A stretch of 64,000 nt of DNA from Synechocystis sp. PCC 7338 (GCF_018282115.1 NZ_CP054306.1:1783488-1847487); one strand, 5' to 3'; positions 1-9,652 are shown, counted from the stretch's first letter. The notes: a model not told the origin generated them from the sequence alone. Numbers and translations: made by a program.

Positions 1-781
1 TTGCCTCCGCCAGTTGGCGACTGGCCTGGGAGCGAGTTAGCCCTTTCGCTATGAGACTTCTTAGTTCGTCCCGAAGATTTTCCTCCGAGAAGCTGGGCCT
101 GTCGTCTGCTGGAGCCCCGGCAATTACCAAGCAAAATTCCCCTTTCGGTGTGTTTTCCGTGAAATAGGCGATCGCCGTTTGCAGATTCCCTCGCCAAAAT
201 TGCTCATGATATTTAGTTAATTCCCGAGCCACAGTTAAGTTCCGTTCTGCGCCTAAAACAGTCTGCAGATCGGTCAACGTGGTCAATAAACGGTGGGGCG
301 CTTCGTAGAGGACAATAGTGCGCTGTTCCTGTACTAGATTCTGTAACAATTGCTGTCGAGACTGATTTTTCGTGGGTAAAAAACCTTCAAAAACAAAACG
401 TTCCGTGGCTAAACCGGAACTAATTAAAGCCGCAATTAAAGCTGTTGCTCCGGGAATAGGTATCACCTCAATATTTGATTCTCCACAGGCCGCCACCAAC
501 TCCTGCCCTGGATCGGAAATGCCTGGAGTACCTGCATCACTCACCAAAGCAATGTTTTGTCCCTTTTGTAATTTGGCCAATAGCTCCTGGGTGCGGCCAT
601 GGCGATTATGGTCGTGGTAACTAATCTGGGGCGTGGTGATTTGGAAATGTTGTAATAACTTGCCCGTGTGCCTGGTATCTTCCGCCGCAATTAAATCAAC
701 CTCCTGCAGGATTTTGATCGCCCGAGGAGTCATATCGCCCAAATTGCCAATGGGAGTTGCCACCAGATAAAGAATGCCCAT
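1..781 (-). CDS. rsmI: 16S rRNA 2'-O-ribose methyltransferase RsmI, C-terminus cut by window edge
   Basis: The minus-strand frame is open from ATG at 781 to the window start (about 260 codons). RsmI methylates the 2'-OH of C1402 in 16S rRNA using SAM. Family motifs are visible in order: YLVATPIGNLGD at the N-terminus, AEDTRHTGKLL, VSDAGTPGISDPG (the SAM-binding glycine/proline loop), then PIPGATALIAAL. The tail reads into the usual basic helical region. The start ATG overlaps the stop of the small upstream gene by one base (TAATG), which fixes the start and suggests translational coupling. Incomplete only because the window ends. Confidence 0.95.
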   Translation of the reverse strand, partial: MGILYLVATPIGNLGDMTPRAIKILQEVDLIAAEDTRHTGKLLQHFQITTPQISYHDHNRHGRTQELLAKLQKGQNIALVSDAGTPGISDPGQELVAACGESNIEVIPIPGATALIAALISSGLATERFVFEGFLPTKNQSRQQLLQNLVQEQRTIVLYEAPHRLLTTLTDLQTVLGAERNLTVARELTKYHEQFWRGNLQTAIAYFTENTPKGEFCLVIAGAPADDRPSFSEENLRDELRSLIAKGLTRSQASRQLAEA

Positions 782-1008
782 TAAAGCCCCAAGTTTTCCT
801 GTTTTCTGGCCTTAAAAGAAGCCCTTAACCAAATGGTGCCGGAAATAAGGGAGGGAGCCAACACGAAGATAGTGCCGGTAATAATGGGATGTTGCCGGGC
901 AGTTTCCGAGGAAAGCATCACTGCCAAAATGAAGGCGCAATAGAGAACCCCCAAAAGGGGGACTCCCATCACCAATAGGGCAAATTTCGTGTCCTTATCC
1001 ATGGCCAT
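781..1008 (-). CDS. small two-TM hypothetical membrane protein
   Basis: 75 residues that I do not assign to a named family. Two hydrophobic segments are visible, at about residues 8-30 and 42-62, with a short charged N-terminus and a basic C-terminal tail, so an integral membrane hairpin is likely. Its stop codon shares a base with the rsmI start, and codon use matches the neighbours. This makes it a real gene in a short operon rather than a shadow frame. The position gives no clear functional clue beyond co-expression with an rRNA methylase. Confidence 0.7.
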   Translation of the reverse strand: MAMDKDTKFALLVMGVPLLGVLYCAFILAVMLSSETARQHPIITGTIFVLAPSLISGTIWLRASFKARKQENLGL

Positions 1009-1075
1009 AAGCGTAAAAGTCCTGAGAGGAAACTAGCAATAATGCCATTTTAAGAACTATTTCACCCCGCAATAC

Positions 1076-1987
1076 TTAAAACATTCCTCTGTTTTCCTGG
1101 ACTTGTACTAGTTTTGTCACCGAATCTAATAGGTTTCCCTGGTTAGCATCAAACCAATGGATGGCCGGATCCTTGCGGAACCAAGTGCGTTGACGTTTGG
1201 CAAATTGCCTGGTGTGGACAATGATGGACTCCGTCGCTTGGGGTAGGGATATTTGGCCTTGGAGATATTGTTTGATTTCGGCATAACCAAGGGTATGGAG
1301 CAGGGGTAATTTTTCCCCATATTGTTCTATTAAACGTTCGACTTCTTTCACTAAACCGGCCTCAACCATGGCATGGGTACGGTGGGCAATTCTCGGCTGG
1401 AGTTGCTCCGGTTCTAGCCCCAGGCCAATTTGTACAATGGGATAATTGGGGGGATTTTCCCCTTGGAGAACAGAAATGGGTTGCCCAGTGGTGTAGAAAA
1501 CTTCCAAAGCCCTTAGGGTTCGCACCACATCAGGGGGTTCAATTTTGCTTTGGGCCATGGGGTCAACCTGACCCAACAGTTGATAACAAAAAGTTTGTCC
1601 CAAGTTAGCCAACTGTTCCCGTAGATCGGCCTGGGGTGGAACGGCGGGAATTTTTAACCCCCGAACGATCGCCTGGATGTATAAACCAGTGCCTCCCACT
1701 AACAAAATCGGTTGGTTTAACTCTGCAATTAACTTCTGGGTTTGCCGTTGATATTCCGCTAGGGTGAAGTTTTCCGTCGGTTCGCAAATGTCAATCAGAT
1801 AATGGGGCACCCGTTGGCGATCGCCGAGGCTGGGTTTAGCGGTGCCAATGTCCAATTGCCGGTAAATTTGTCGGGAATCAGCCCCTAAAATAACTGCGTT
1901 TAACCTCTGGGCTAGGGCCATGGCCAGTTGGGACTTACCGCTAGCAGTGGCTCCACAAATCACAATCAGAGGCGGAACTTTGACCAT
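1076..1987 (-). CDS. miaA: tRNA dimethylallyltransferase MiaA
   Basis: 303 residues, normal family length. It transfers the dimethylallyl group from DMAPP to N6 of A37 in tRNAs reading UNN codons. Visible signatures are the P-loop GATASGKS (residues 12-19), DSRQIYR with the DIGTAKP stretch (37-50), HYLIDICEP, and GGTGLYIQA. The C-terminal region carries the basic RTWFRKDPAIHWFD motif typical of bacterial MiaA. The start is 7 bases downstream of the stop of the oxidoreductase gene on the same strand, so the two are probably co-transcribed. Confidence 0.97.
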   Translation of the reverse strand: MVKVPPLIVICGATASGKSQLAMALAQRLNAVILGADSRQIYRQLDIGTAKPSLGDRQRVPHYLIDICEPTENFTLAEYQRQTQKLIAELNQPILLVGGTGLYIQAIVRGLKIPAVPPQADLREQLANLGQTFCYQLLGQVDPMAQSKIEPPDVVRTLRALEVFYTTGQPISVLQGENPPNYPIVQIGLGLEPEQLQPRIAHRTHAMVEAGLVKEVERLIEQYGEKLPLLHTLGYAEIKQYLQGQISLPQATESIIVHTRQFAKRQRTWFRKDPAIHWFDANQGNLLDSVTKLVQVQENRGMF

Positions 1988-1994
1988 GGGGAAA

Positions 1995-3110
1995 CTACCG
2001 GGCCAACAGGCGATCGAGATCGGGCACAGTCACCCATTGCCGTTGCTGATGGGCTTGGTGGGTCAAATCCATTAATAGTTGGGAGTAAACCCCATGGCGT
2101 AAAGATGGTGTAGGAGTTCTCTTGTGGAAAATACTCTGTGCCCATTCATCTACCACCCGCACTACTGGAGCAAGGCGGCCATCGGCAAATACTTTAGGAA
2201 AATCTAAGCGGGCCGGCACTTTTAGTTCCTGCATTGGTTCCCCGGCAGGATGGTGGAAAATTTTGAAACCATGGACGTAATCCTTGAGGTTGTCACTGCC
2301 CAACACCAAGCTACCTTTTTCGCCATAAATTTCTAGCCAATGGCCCCGACCACCATGGGCGACGGAAGTAATATTGACTTGGCAGGGAACCTCATTGTCC
2401 AAAGTTAAACTGATTAGCGCTGTATCCTCCGCTGTCACCGGCTTCAGGCGATTATGGTCCGACGGATCGGGGCGTTCGGCGATCGCCACACTCAAATTAG
2501 CGGACAAACTGCGGGCTGGGCCGAATAACCAATGTAGATAGTCAAACGTGTGGGAAGCTAAGGCTCCTAACGCTCCTCCTCCCTTTTCCCGTTGTGCATA
2601 CCAGTTCCAAGCCCGGTCAGCATTGGCCCGACTGCCCACCAGCCAATCCACCTTAATTAACCTCAGTTGCCCCAAAATTTCCCGTTCTAAAAGTTCTGCC
2701 ACGTACTGCCAAGCCGGCACAAAACGAAACTCAAAATCTGGCATTACAGTCACCCCCCGTTGCTGGGCCAAGTAATAGAGTTCAATAGTTTCCTCTACCC
2801 GCAGAGTCATGGGCTTTTCCAGTAACACATGTTTGCCGGCCAAAATCGCGTCCCTAGCCATTTCAAAATGGAGGAAGGGGGGACTAGCAACAGTCACTGC
2901 TTTGATATTTGGATTGGCCAGCAAATCCGGCAAATTGTCATAGCTGTGGGGCAAACTGTGGGATTTAGCAATCTCCTGGGCCTGGGTCAAATCCCGATGG
3001 TAAATGGCGATCGCCTGGGTTTGATCGTGGTATTGCAGAACCGGCAAATGGATAGCCTGGCCAAAACCGGTACCAATGACGGCCACGGTTAGAGTTGGGG
3101 AACTAGTCAT
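1995..3110 (-). CDS. Gfo/Idh/MocA-family NAD(P)-dependent oxidoreductase
   Basis: About 371 residues from the ATG at 3110. An upstream in-frame start at 3206 would add 32 residues rich in Cys and Trp that do not look native. The N-terminal Rossmann fold shows VIGTGFGQ, and the family EKPMTL motif (catalytic-site Lys-Pro) follows at about residue 96. The C-terminal alpha/beta domain carries a DTALISLTLDNE-type sheet region. Members oxidise or reduce sugars, inositols or biliverdin-like substrates, and the substrate cannot be read here. It lies 7 bases upstream of miaA. Confidence 0.88.
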   Translation of the reverse strand: MTSSPTLTVAVIGTGFGQAIHLPVLQYHDQTQAIAIYHRDLTQAQEIAKSHSLPHSYDNLPDLLANPNIKAVTVASPPFLHFEMARDAILAGKHVLLEKPMTLRVEETIELYYLAQQRGVTVMPDFEFRFVPAWQYVAELLEREILGQLRLIKVDWLVGSRANADRAWNWYAQREKGGGALGALASHTFDYLHWLFGPARSLSANLSVAIAERPDPSDHNRLKPVTAEDTALISLTLDNEVPCQVNITSVAHGGRGHWLEIYGEKGSLVLGSDNLKDYVHGFKIFHHPAGEPMQELKVPARLDFPKVFADGRLAPVVRVVDEWAQSIFHKRTPTPSLRHGVYSQLLMDLTHQAHQQRQWVTVPDLDRLLAR

Positions 3111-3280
3111 GGACAATGGTTGGGAGCAACAGATTTCTACTCTCCCACACAGAGTCAGCCATAAACAAGCAGGGCAAATACTTACCAGCCCTTGGCTAAT
3201 GCCCAACCAAAACTTTGGCCAGGGAAAACAACACTATTCAAGGTTTGACTAGATGGAGTAATTAATGGACTAATTAAACG

Positions 3281-4192
3281 TTACTTGATCGCCGCCAAAT
3301 CAGCTTTATCCTGCTCAATGACTGATTTCAAGCGAGAAACTGCGGTGGAACGGGAATCTTCCCCAGCCCGACGGTAGAAGTATAAAGCCGGAGCAACCCC
3401 CAATAAAAAGCCGAGGAAAATAGGGGGATAAATATGGGCCCCAATGCTCATCACCATGGCGAAGCCAAAATTGCCTAGGTACATGGCCAAGGGAAGGGAG
3501 TAGTCAGCTTCAGGAATTTCAACCTTATTAATTCGCCACATAATTGTCGCCACGGTCATAAATACCGCCCCGGTGCAGAACCAACCGGCAAAGTTTTGAT
3601 AGGGCATACCGAAAAATCCCCCCGGCACATCCCACACCCAGAAGGGCATAGTGGTTTGGCTCATGGCAGGATCTAAAACAAAGTCCCAGGACATTAACAA
3701 AGTTGCCCCCACGGCGATCGCCGTCAACTCTTGGCCAAAGCGGGGTAAATTACTGTGGCGTAGCCCAGCCCTGACGAGGAGGTAGGAGCAAAATCCTAGA
3801 TAAAACCAGGAAAGGGGGATGGTGAAGGGCACTAGGCCGGAGATTTTGTAACCCAAGCCCGATAGATAGCGGTAGTAGCCAAAGGGAAAACCCGTGCTGG
3901 TCCCCAACAGTTCGGCGGAAACGGAAATGCCCAGGGCCGGAATCAAAAATCCGAGGGTGGGTAAAAGTCCCAGGGTGCGGAAGGCATAAACAGCCACAGC
4001 GGCAAAGCCCAAAATCATATAAGCTACGCCACCGCCGGCCATGGACCACTGGAAAGCTGTCTGGCCAATGGGAGGTAACTGGGCCACAAATTCTGGATGG
4101 GGTAACACCAGCAATAGTCCGGCCAGACCAAAACCCATGGAGGCAATGTGCCCAATTAGTAACAGCCGCTCAATCCGCATTAGTTTTTCCAT
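3281..4192 (-). CDS. cruF: carotenoid 1',2'-hydratase CruF
   Basis: 303 residues (a second Met, at residue 5, could be the true start). It is a polytopic membrane protein with about seven or eight hydrophobic segments of the DUF422/carotenoid hydratase family. Motifs include SAELLGTSTGFPFGYYRY and SWDFVLDPAM, with paired acidic residues in membrane segments as expected for a hydratase. In cyanobacteria CruF hydrates the psi end of gamma-carotene or related compounds on the way to myxol glycosides. The glycosyltransferase partner CruG, often adjacent in other cyanobacteria, is not next to it. The assignment rests on recognising the family; the exact substrate is inference. Confidence 0.85.
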   Translation of the reverse strand: MEKLMRIERLLLIGHIASMGFGLAGLLLVLPHPEFVAQLPPIGQTAFQWSMAGGGVAYMILGFAAVAVYAFRTLGLLPTLGFLIPALGISVSAELLGTSTGFPFGYYRYLSGLGYKISGLVPFTIPLSWFYLGFCSYLLVRAGLRHSNLPRFGQELTAIAVGATLLMSWDFVLDPAMSQTTMPFWVWDVPGGFFGMPYQNFAGWFCTGAVFMTVATIMWRINKVEIPEADYSLPLAMYLGNFGFAMVMSIGAHIYPPIFLGFLLGVAPALYFYRRAGEDSRSTAVSRLKSVIEQDKADLAAIK

Positions 4193-4301
4193 TCAGTCCC
4201 TACCGCTAAAACTACATTCAAATTCTAAGTCATTATAGTTTACAAATCTTTACTACCAGCGGTGGATTGCTGGCTCGGGATGACAACCTAATTCCCAGTC
4301 G

Positions 4302-5204
4302 TTATTTACGAGTTGCAGGGGAAACGGTGGGCCAACCACTTTTGAGGGGGGTGCCGGGGGTTTGGTTGAATTCATCCAAAGCTGGATTGGGTAATTGACC
4401 AGGGGCAAGGGATTTCTGACTTTCTAACCAGGATTGGTAATCGGAGACAGATTGCACCACTACAGGGGCTGTCATTAAAGCGAAGTAGGTGCCGCTAAAT
4501 TGGGAGTCGTGGAGTTTATATTCCCCCAGGCGATTGGGGGTAAAACTAAATTCGATTTCCCGGTTGGGCACAATGTCCTGCTTAATACGGAAATTAGGCA
4601 CGTAAAACCCGTGGAGCACGTCCGCTGAAGTCATGTTCAACGTTACCCGGCGATCGAGGGGCAAATGTAATTCATGGCTAGTCACCCCCGCATCACGATA
4701 GGTAAAAGTCCACAGCCATTGTTTCACTTCTACTCCAATTTTTTCGGGGTTGATATTGCTCCCCTGGGCCATGGCCAATTCCGCAGGAGGGCCGGCGGCG
4801 ATCGCCTTTTTCCCTAGCAATTGAGGCACTTCTACCACAGGTAAGGGGCCGAGCACATTCATCCGTTGGTAGATGACGTAGCTGTACCAAGCAATCCAGG
4901 CCACCAAAATAATCGGCACCACTGTCCAAAAAATTTCCAAACGGGCATTACCCCGAATAGGTGCCCCCTGGGGATTTTGCAGACTGAATCGATGGAAAAT
5001 AATGGAGTAGGCCATGGCCCCCGCTACTCCCAGAAAGACCACGCTACCAAGGCTAACCAAAAAACTAAATAAATCCCCCACAGGTTGTGCTTCCTGGGCG
5101 GCAGCAGGGGGTAACCATTGGTAAGCCCGTTGCCCCAGCCACAGACTAATTCCCAGGGTAAAAGCAACGTAAACTGCCAATAGGATGAGATTTTTGCGAC
5201 TCAT
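4302..5204 (-). CDS. ctaC: heme-copper oxidase subunit II lacking CuA ligands (alternative respiratory terminal oxidase)
   Basis: 300 residues: an N-terminal membrane anchor (7-25), a second membrane segment (about 45-70), then a periplasmic or lumenal cupredoxin domain. The fold motif DVLHGFYVPNFRIKQDIVP is present. Where CuA-containing subunits have Cys-x-Glu-x-Cys-x3-His-x2-Met, this protein reads D-S-Q-F-S-G-T-Y-F-A-L-M, so both cysteines and the second histidine are missing. That matches the alternative oxidase (ARTO, ctaCII type) of Synechocystis, thought to take electrons from quinol rather than cytochrome c. No subunit I or III gene is beside it, so the complex must be encoded elsewhere. 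Confidence 0.9.
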   Translation of the reverse strand: MSRKNLILLAVYVAFTLGISLWLGQRAYQWLPPAAAQEAQPVGDLFSFLVSLGSVVFLGVAGAMAYSIIFHRFSLQNPQGAPIRGNARLEIFWTVVPIILVAWIAWYSYVIYQRMNVLGPLPVVEVPQLLGKKAIAAGPPAELAMAQGSNINPEKIGVEVKQWLWTFTYRDAGVTSHELHLPLDRRVTLNMTSADVLHGFYVPNFRIKQDIVPNREIEFSFTPNRLGEYKLHDSQFSGTYFALMTAPVVVQSVSDYQSWLESQKSLAPGQLPNPALDEFNQTPGTPLKSGWPTVSPATRK

Positions 5205-5274
5205 AGTTAATCACTCTGGTTAGCCGTGGTCTAATGGGAAAGCTAGATTAGCTCAGTCTGCCGGGGGCAGGCAT

Positions 5275-6066
5275 TTGGTTACCGTGGAAACATTGAAGCC
5301 GGGTTTTGGTTTAGCCCTGGATAATGACAAGCAACAACCTTGGTTAGGCCTAATGATAGGCAACTCCCGTTTGCACTGGGCATATTGTAGCGGCAATACT
5401 CCCCTGCAAACCTGGGTTACAGATTACAGCCTCACTTTGGATCAGTTGCCGGTTTTGTTGAAGGAAGTGCCCTTTGTATTGGCGTCGGTAGTGCCGGAAC
5501 AAACCGAAGTTTGGCAAGCATATCAACCCAGAATATTGACCCTAAAGGATATTCCCCTAGGTAATATTTACCCCAGCTTTGGCATTGACCGGGCTTTAGC
5601 TGGCTTGGGGGCGGGGCTGGTCTACGGTTTTCCCTGTTTAGTCATCGATGGGGGCACTGCCTTGACCATTACTGGTTTTGACCAAGATAAAAAATTGGTG
5701 GGAGGAGCGATTCTGCCCGGTTTGGGATTGCAATTACAAATCCTTGGTGATCGTCTGGCGGCCCTACCCAAGTTAGAGTTAGGCTCATTAACCCAGTTGT
5801 ATCAGTTACCTGACCGTTGGGCTTTGGATACCCCCAGCGCCGTTTTTAGCGGTGTTACCTATGGAATGTTGGGGGCATTGCAAGGTTATCTTCAGGCTTG
5901 GCAAGCACAATTTCCTGGTGCCGCCATGATTATGACCGGAGGAGATGGCAAGATACTGCATGTTCTATTGGGGCAGCATTCCCCTAATCTTGCGGTGGCC
6001 CTGAATGACAATTTAATTTTTTTAGGTATGGCGGCCATACAACACGGTGATCGCCCCATCTGTTAG
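5275..6066 (+). CDS. coaX: type III pantothenate kinase CoaX
   Basis: About 263 residues from TTG at 5275, preceded by a GGGGGCAGG stretch; GTG at 5284 is an alternative. It catalyses ATP-dependent phosphorylation of pantothenate, the first step of CoA synthesis. ASKHA-fold signatures are visible: GNSRLHWA (phosphate 1), SFGIDRALAGLGA, VIDGGTALTITGF (phosphate 2) and GGAILPGLGLQ. The cyanobacterial form is diverged from the DxGNT consensus, with MIGNS at the first site. The end overlaps the next gene's likely start by about 20 bases, so the two are probably co-translated. Confidence 0.88.
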   Translation: MVTVETLKPGFGLALDNDKQQPWLGLMIGNSRLHWAYCSGNTPLQTWVTDYSLTLDQLPVLLKEVPFVLASVVPEQTEVWQAYQPRILTLKDIPLGNIYPSFGIDRALAGLGAGLVYGFPCLVIDGGTALTITGFDQDKKLVGGAILPGLGLQLQILGDRLAALPKLELGSLTQLYQLPDRWALDTPSAVFSGVTYGMLGALQGYLQAWQAQFPGAAMIMTGGDGKILHVLLGQHSPNLAVALNDNLIFLGMAAIQHGDRPIC

Positions 6067-7279
6067 GGTTAGGGGTCGGCATTGTTCTAGCGACGGAGAT
6101 TGGATCGGGGTGAATGTTGGCCAATGGCGGGAAATTTTGTCCTGGTTTTGTTTATTGCCCATAGCCGGCGGGATTGTGTATAACCTGCTGACGGTGGTTA
6201 CCACCAAGATTTTTCTGGAAAGATCCCTGCCCAAGCAAGATTTCCAACCTGGGGTATCGGTGTTGAAGCCAGTGCGGGGTTTGGAAAAAAACCTAGAAGT
6301 TAATTTACGCACCATTGCCCAGCAGAATTATCCGGCCTATGAAGTGATTTACTGTGTGCAAGATCCAGAGGATCCGGCCCTGGCCGTAGTCAAAAAGTTG
6401 CAAGCAGAGTTGAGGCCAGAAAAAATCATTGTGGCGGTGGATCAGGTCGAACAGGGGGCCAACGGTAAAGTCAATAATCTCCTGGGGGGATTAAAACAGG
6501 CTAAATATGACATTTTGGTGATTAGCGACAGTGACACCCATTTGCGCCCCGATTACCTGGCAACCATAGTCAGTCCCCTGGCCGATCCCCTAGTGGGTTG
6601 TGTAACTACTCCCTTTAAGTTGACCCAAGCCCAAACCTGGTACGAAGCTTTAGAACTGCTAACCATCAACGCTGACTTTATACCCAGTGTTCTTTTTGCA
6701 GAAGTAACCGGAGCCTCCAAAGCTTGTTTAGGCCCTTCCATTGCCATTCGGCGATCGACTCTGGTCCAATTGGGGGGACTAACCGCCTTGGCGGACTATT
6801 TGGTGGAAGACTTTGAACTAGGCAAAAGAGTTTGGACCAGTGGCCTAAAAATGGTGTTATTGCCCTATGTGATTGACGCGGTGGTGGATTTAGAACAATG
6901 GCAAAGTTGGTGGAGCCATCAGATTTATTGGGATCAAAATACCTATCTAGCCCGTCCCGCCCCGTTTTTAGCCACTGTCATCATCCGTGCCGTGCCCTTT
7001 GCCCTTGTATTAAGCCTTTGTCGCTGGTCTGAGCCCTGGGCTTGGTTAATTTTGCTCATAACCCTAGTCATCCGTTATGGGACGGCGGCCATGGTTGCCC
7101 AGGAGTTGGGGGATGGGCCGACCCTCCGCTATTTGCCGTTATTGCCGCTGAGGGATTGCTGTGGCTTAATTTTTTGGGCCCTATCCTTTTCCCAACGGCA
7201 AGTGCTATGGCGCGGGGTGCCCTATCGTCTCACCAAGGGGGGCAAAATGGTGCTGACTTCCCCTAACCCTAAAAATTAA
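6047..7279 (+). CDS. membrane glycosyltransferase, ceramide-glucosyltransferase-like
   Basis: Up to 410 residues from GTG at 6047, inside the end of coaX. A start at GTG 6110-6112, just before the first membrane segment, is also plausible. Fold GT-A: the acceptor loop SVLKPVRGLEKNLEVNL, then the metal-binding ISDSDTHLRPDYL (DxD), EVTGASKACLGPS, and the catalytic YLVEDFELGKRV. The usual (Q/R)xxRW signature is replaced by HQIYWDQNTYLARP. Two or three C-terminal membrane segments anchor it. It probably glycosylates a lipid or prepares a glycolipid precursor; the acceptor is unknown. Confidence 0.8.
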   Translation: MIAPSVRVRGRHCSSDGDWIGVNVGQWREILSWFCLLPIAGGIVYNLLTVVTTKIFLERSLPKQDFQPGVSVLKPVRGLEKNLEVNLRTIAQQNYPAYEVIYCVQDPEDPALAVVKKLQAELRPEKIIVAVDQVEQGANGKVNNLLGGLKQAKYDILVISDSDTHLRPDYLATIVSPLADPLVGCVTTPFKLTQAQTWYEALELLTINADFIPSVLFAEVTGASKACLGPSIAIRRSTLVQLGGLTALADYLVEDFELGKRVWTSGLKMVLLPYVIDAVVDLEQWQSWWSHQIYWDQNTYLARPAPFLATVIIRAVPFALVLSLCRWSEPWAWLILLITLVIRYGTAAMVAQELGDGPTLRYLPLLPLRDCCGLIFWALSFSQRQVLWRGVPYRLTKGGKMVLTSPNPKN

Positions 7280-7730
7280 AGCGGGATGATTTGAGTCGAT
7301 GTTGGCTAGCATTAGTCTTTGTGTATTGGCTAACCGAGGGGTTTCCCTTGGGATCAATTACTCCAGTGGCCGTTTTCCAAAGGCTACGGGGAGCGGGGGT
7401 AACAATGTAAATATTGGCTTCCTTGCGGACATAGTACCATTGCTTGCTTTGGCATTCCGGACACCAAAACTCCTCTAGCCATTCTCCGGTGAGGCTAACA
7501 GTGGGGCGATCGCCGAGGACAAGACTGGCTTTTTTATGGGTGTAGCCCCGGCTCCGTAGTTGGACAATTTGATCGGCGTAGAGTCCATGTTTTTGGCTGA
7601 CGCTATCTAGGTAACAACCGTGGATAGGGCAATGGATGGGGCGGCGTTTAGACCTTTTCCGGTTGCGGGAACGTTTAGGGTGTCTAGTCGGGAGAAAAGT
7701 GATATTGGAAGAAAATTCTGAAGAACCCAT
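7269..7730 (-). CDS. small zinc-ribbon-like hypothetical protein
   Basis: 153 residues, very basic at the N-terminus (HPKRSRNRKRSKRRP). Cys/His pairs at HCPIHGC and, about 50 residues later, WCPECQ look like a split zinc ribbon. The last 11 bases overlap convergently with the glycosyltransferase gene. I recognise it as a type conserved in cyanobacteria but know no function. The basic tail and zinc-ribbon geometry suggest nucleic-acid binding, which is inference only. Confidence 0.7.
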   Translation of the reverse strand: MGSSEFSSNITFLPTRHPKRSRNRKRSKRRPIHCPIHGCYLDSVSQKHGLYADQIVQLRSRGYTHKKASLVLGDRPTVSLTGEWLEEFWCPECQSKQWYYVRKEANIYIVTPAPRSLWKTATGVIDPKGNPSVSQYTKTNASQHRLKSSRFNF

Positions 7731-8228
7731 AAATATATGACTGCCTAAAAAATAGGGCGTCGATCAGAGCGGCAATTTACCTCTCTCGTTCAGCTGAACT
7801 GTATCACAATCACCGCGATTTCGACCTTGTTGATCCGGAATAAGTTCAAGAATCATCGTTGCAGAACGTCAAATATGGCGTGGATTGTCAGATATGGGAA
7901 CTTTTGGCACTTCCGTCCCAATCTATAGGCCCAGCTTACTCACCCTGCCCTGGGCGATTTGTAAACCGAATGTTACAAATTGACTTATCCGGTATAGGAT
8001 GTTAAGCATATTTGCCTAGACAATTGGTTTTGACAGTGCTTGCTGAACAATCCCATCGGATGCTAAAAACACATTGGTTAATAAACATAATTTGTTGATC
8101 TTGTCTGGGTTGTCCTGGGATGGACGTTGGTGGGGTGTGGGCAACCATAAGTTGACAATTCCCCTGACAACGAAACCAAAGGACTGGTGTTAACTTTTGT
8201 CCCCTTTTGTTGGAGGTTGTGAAAACCC
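7731..8228 (+). other. 498-base intergenic region upstream of murA
   Basis: No convincing coding frame or RNA gene seen. It separates the divergent zinc-ribbon gene (minus) and murA (plus), so it should hold both promoters. The only site I would single out is GGAGG at about 8213, which can act as the murA ribosome-binding site. Confidence 0.5.
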
Positions 8229-9545
8229 GTGCTCCAAGTTGCTACCCCTACCGCTACCGAAGAAACCCAGACGGTCATTGAAATTGAAGGTCGGGCCTCC
8301 CTACGGGGGGAAGTCCGCATTAGTGGGGCCAAAAATTCTGCTTTGGCCATCATGGCCGGCACCATTCTTTGTTCCGATGATTGTCGCCTTAGTAATCTGC
8401 CTGCCCTAGCCGACATTGACAAAATGTGCCAAATTTTGGCTGCCATTGGGGTCAAGCTGAAACGAGATGGCGATCGCCTGGTGGTGGATGCCCGTCAGGT
8501 GGGCCATGGCCCTGCCCCCTATGAGTTAGTCTCCCAATTGCGGGCTAGCTTCTTCGTCATTGGGCCTTTACTGTCTCGTTTAGGCATGACAAAAGTACCC
8601 CTGCCTGGGGGATGCGCCATTGGTACCCGGCCCGTTGATCTCCATGTGCGGGGTTTACAAGCCATGGGCGCCGATGTCCACATTGAACACGGGGTAGTCA
8701 ATGCCAGCATCAAGGGCAATGGCCGTCGTTTGACCGGGGCTAAAATTTACTTGGATTATCCCAGTGTGGGGGCCACGGAAACCATATTGATGGCTGCCAC
8801 CCTAGCGGAAGGGGAAACGGTCATTGATAACGCCGCCCGGGAACCGGAAATTGTTGACTTAGCTAACTTTTGCCGTTCCATGGGAGCCCAAATCCGAGGG
8901 GATGGCTCCAGTCGCATTATTATCAACGGGGTGGAAAAACTCCACAGTACCGACTTCCCCATTATTCCTGATCGCATTGAGGCGGCCACGTTTCTCTGTG
9001 CCGGGGCCATCACCCATTCCGAAATTAGCCTTTTCCCTGTGGTGCCAGATCACCTGGCCTCCGCCATTGCCAAGTTGCGGGAAATTGGCCCAGAAGTGGC
9101 GATCGATGCCCCTGATAGGGTGCGTTTGATTCCCCGGGATCTGCGGGGCACAGATATTGAAACCCTTCCTTACCCTGGTTTTCCCACCGATATGCAGGCC
9201 CAGTTCATGGCCCTGTTAGCGATAAGTGAAGGTAACAGTGTGGTCACGGAAACTGTATTTGAAAACCGTCTCCAACATGTGGCGGAGTTACAACGTATGG
9301 GGGCTAATATCAAGCTCAAAGGCAATGCGGCCTTTATTCAAGGGGCGCCCTTCCTATCCGGCGCGCCGGTTATGTCCACCGATTTGCGAGCTTCCGCCGC
9401 GTTGGTAATTGCAGGGTTGGCCGCCGAAGGTAAAACCATTGTCCAAGGTCTGCGCCATTTGGATCGGGGTTACGAAGATATTGAAGGCAAATTGCGTAAG
9501 CTGGGGGCTAAGTTAACCAGGATTGAACAGCCCGTCAGTCTTTAA
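8229..9545 (+). CDS. murA: UDP-N-acetylglucosamine 1-carboxyvinyltransferase MurA
   Basis: 438 residues from GTG at 8229, with GGAGG upstream. It transfers enolpyruvate from PEP to UDP-GlcNAc, the first committed step of peptidoglycan synthesis. SGAKNSALA (Lys35, substrate binding) is near the N-terminus. The [12 protein letters not shown] loop holds the catalytic Cys at about residue 129, so the fosfomycin target Cys is present. [15 protein letters not shown] lies near the C-terminus. A strong terminator follows the stop, so it is probably monocistronic. Confidence 0.97.
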   Translation: MLQVATPTATEETQTVIEIEGRASLRGEVRISGAKNSALAIMAGTILCSDDCRLSNLPALADIDKMCQILAAIGVKLKRDGDRLVVDARQVGHGPAPYELVSQLRASFFVIGPLLSRLGMTKVPLPGGCAIGTRPVDLHVRGLQAMGADVHIEHGVVNASIKGNGRRLTGAKIYLDYPSVGATETILMAATLAEGETVIDNAAREPEIVDLANFCRSMGAQIRGDGSSRIIINGVEKLHSTDFPIIPDRIEAATFLCAGAITHSEISLFPVVPDHLASAIAKLREIGPEVAIDAPDRVRLIPRDLRGTDIETLPYPGFPTDMQAQFMALLAISEGNSVVTETVFENRLQHVAELQRMGANIKLKGNAAFIQGAPFLSGAPVMSTDLRASAALVIAGLAAEGKTIVQGLRHLDRGYEDIEGKLRKLGAKLTRIEQPVSL

Positions 9546-9567
9546 AAATTCTGTTGATTTGATGGGG

Positions 9568-9600
9568 GGACTAATGGGCGATCGTCTGTTAGTCCTTTTT
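9568..9600 (+). terminator. rho-independent terminator after murA
   Basis: Stem GGACTAA/TTAGTCC (9568-9574 with 9589-9595) around a loop that contains a CGATCG core, followed directly by five T. It lies 23 bases after the murA stop and about 50 before fumC. Confidence 0.8.
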
Positions 9601-9652
9601 GCTGATTGTTTGTCAGAGCGTTGCCACTAGAAAAACATTTGCAAATTTCGCC

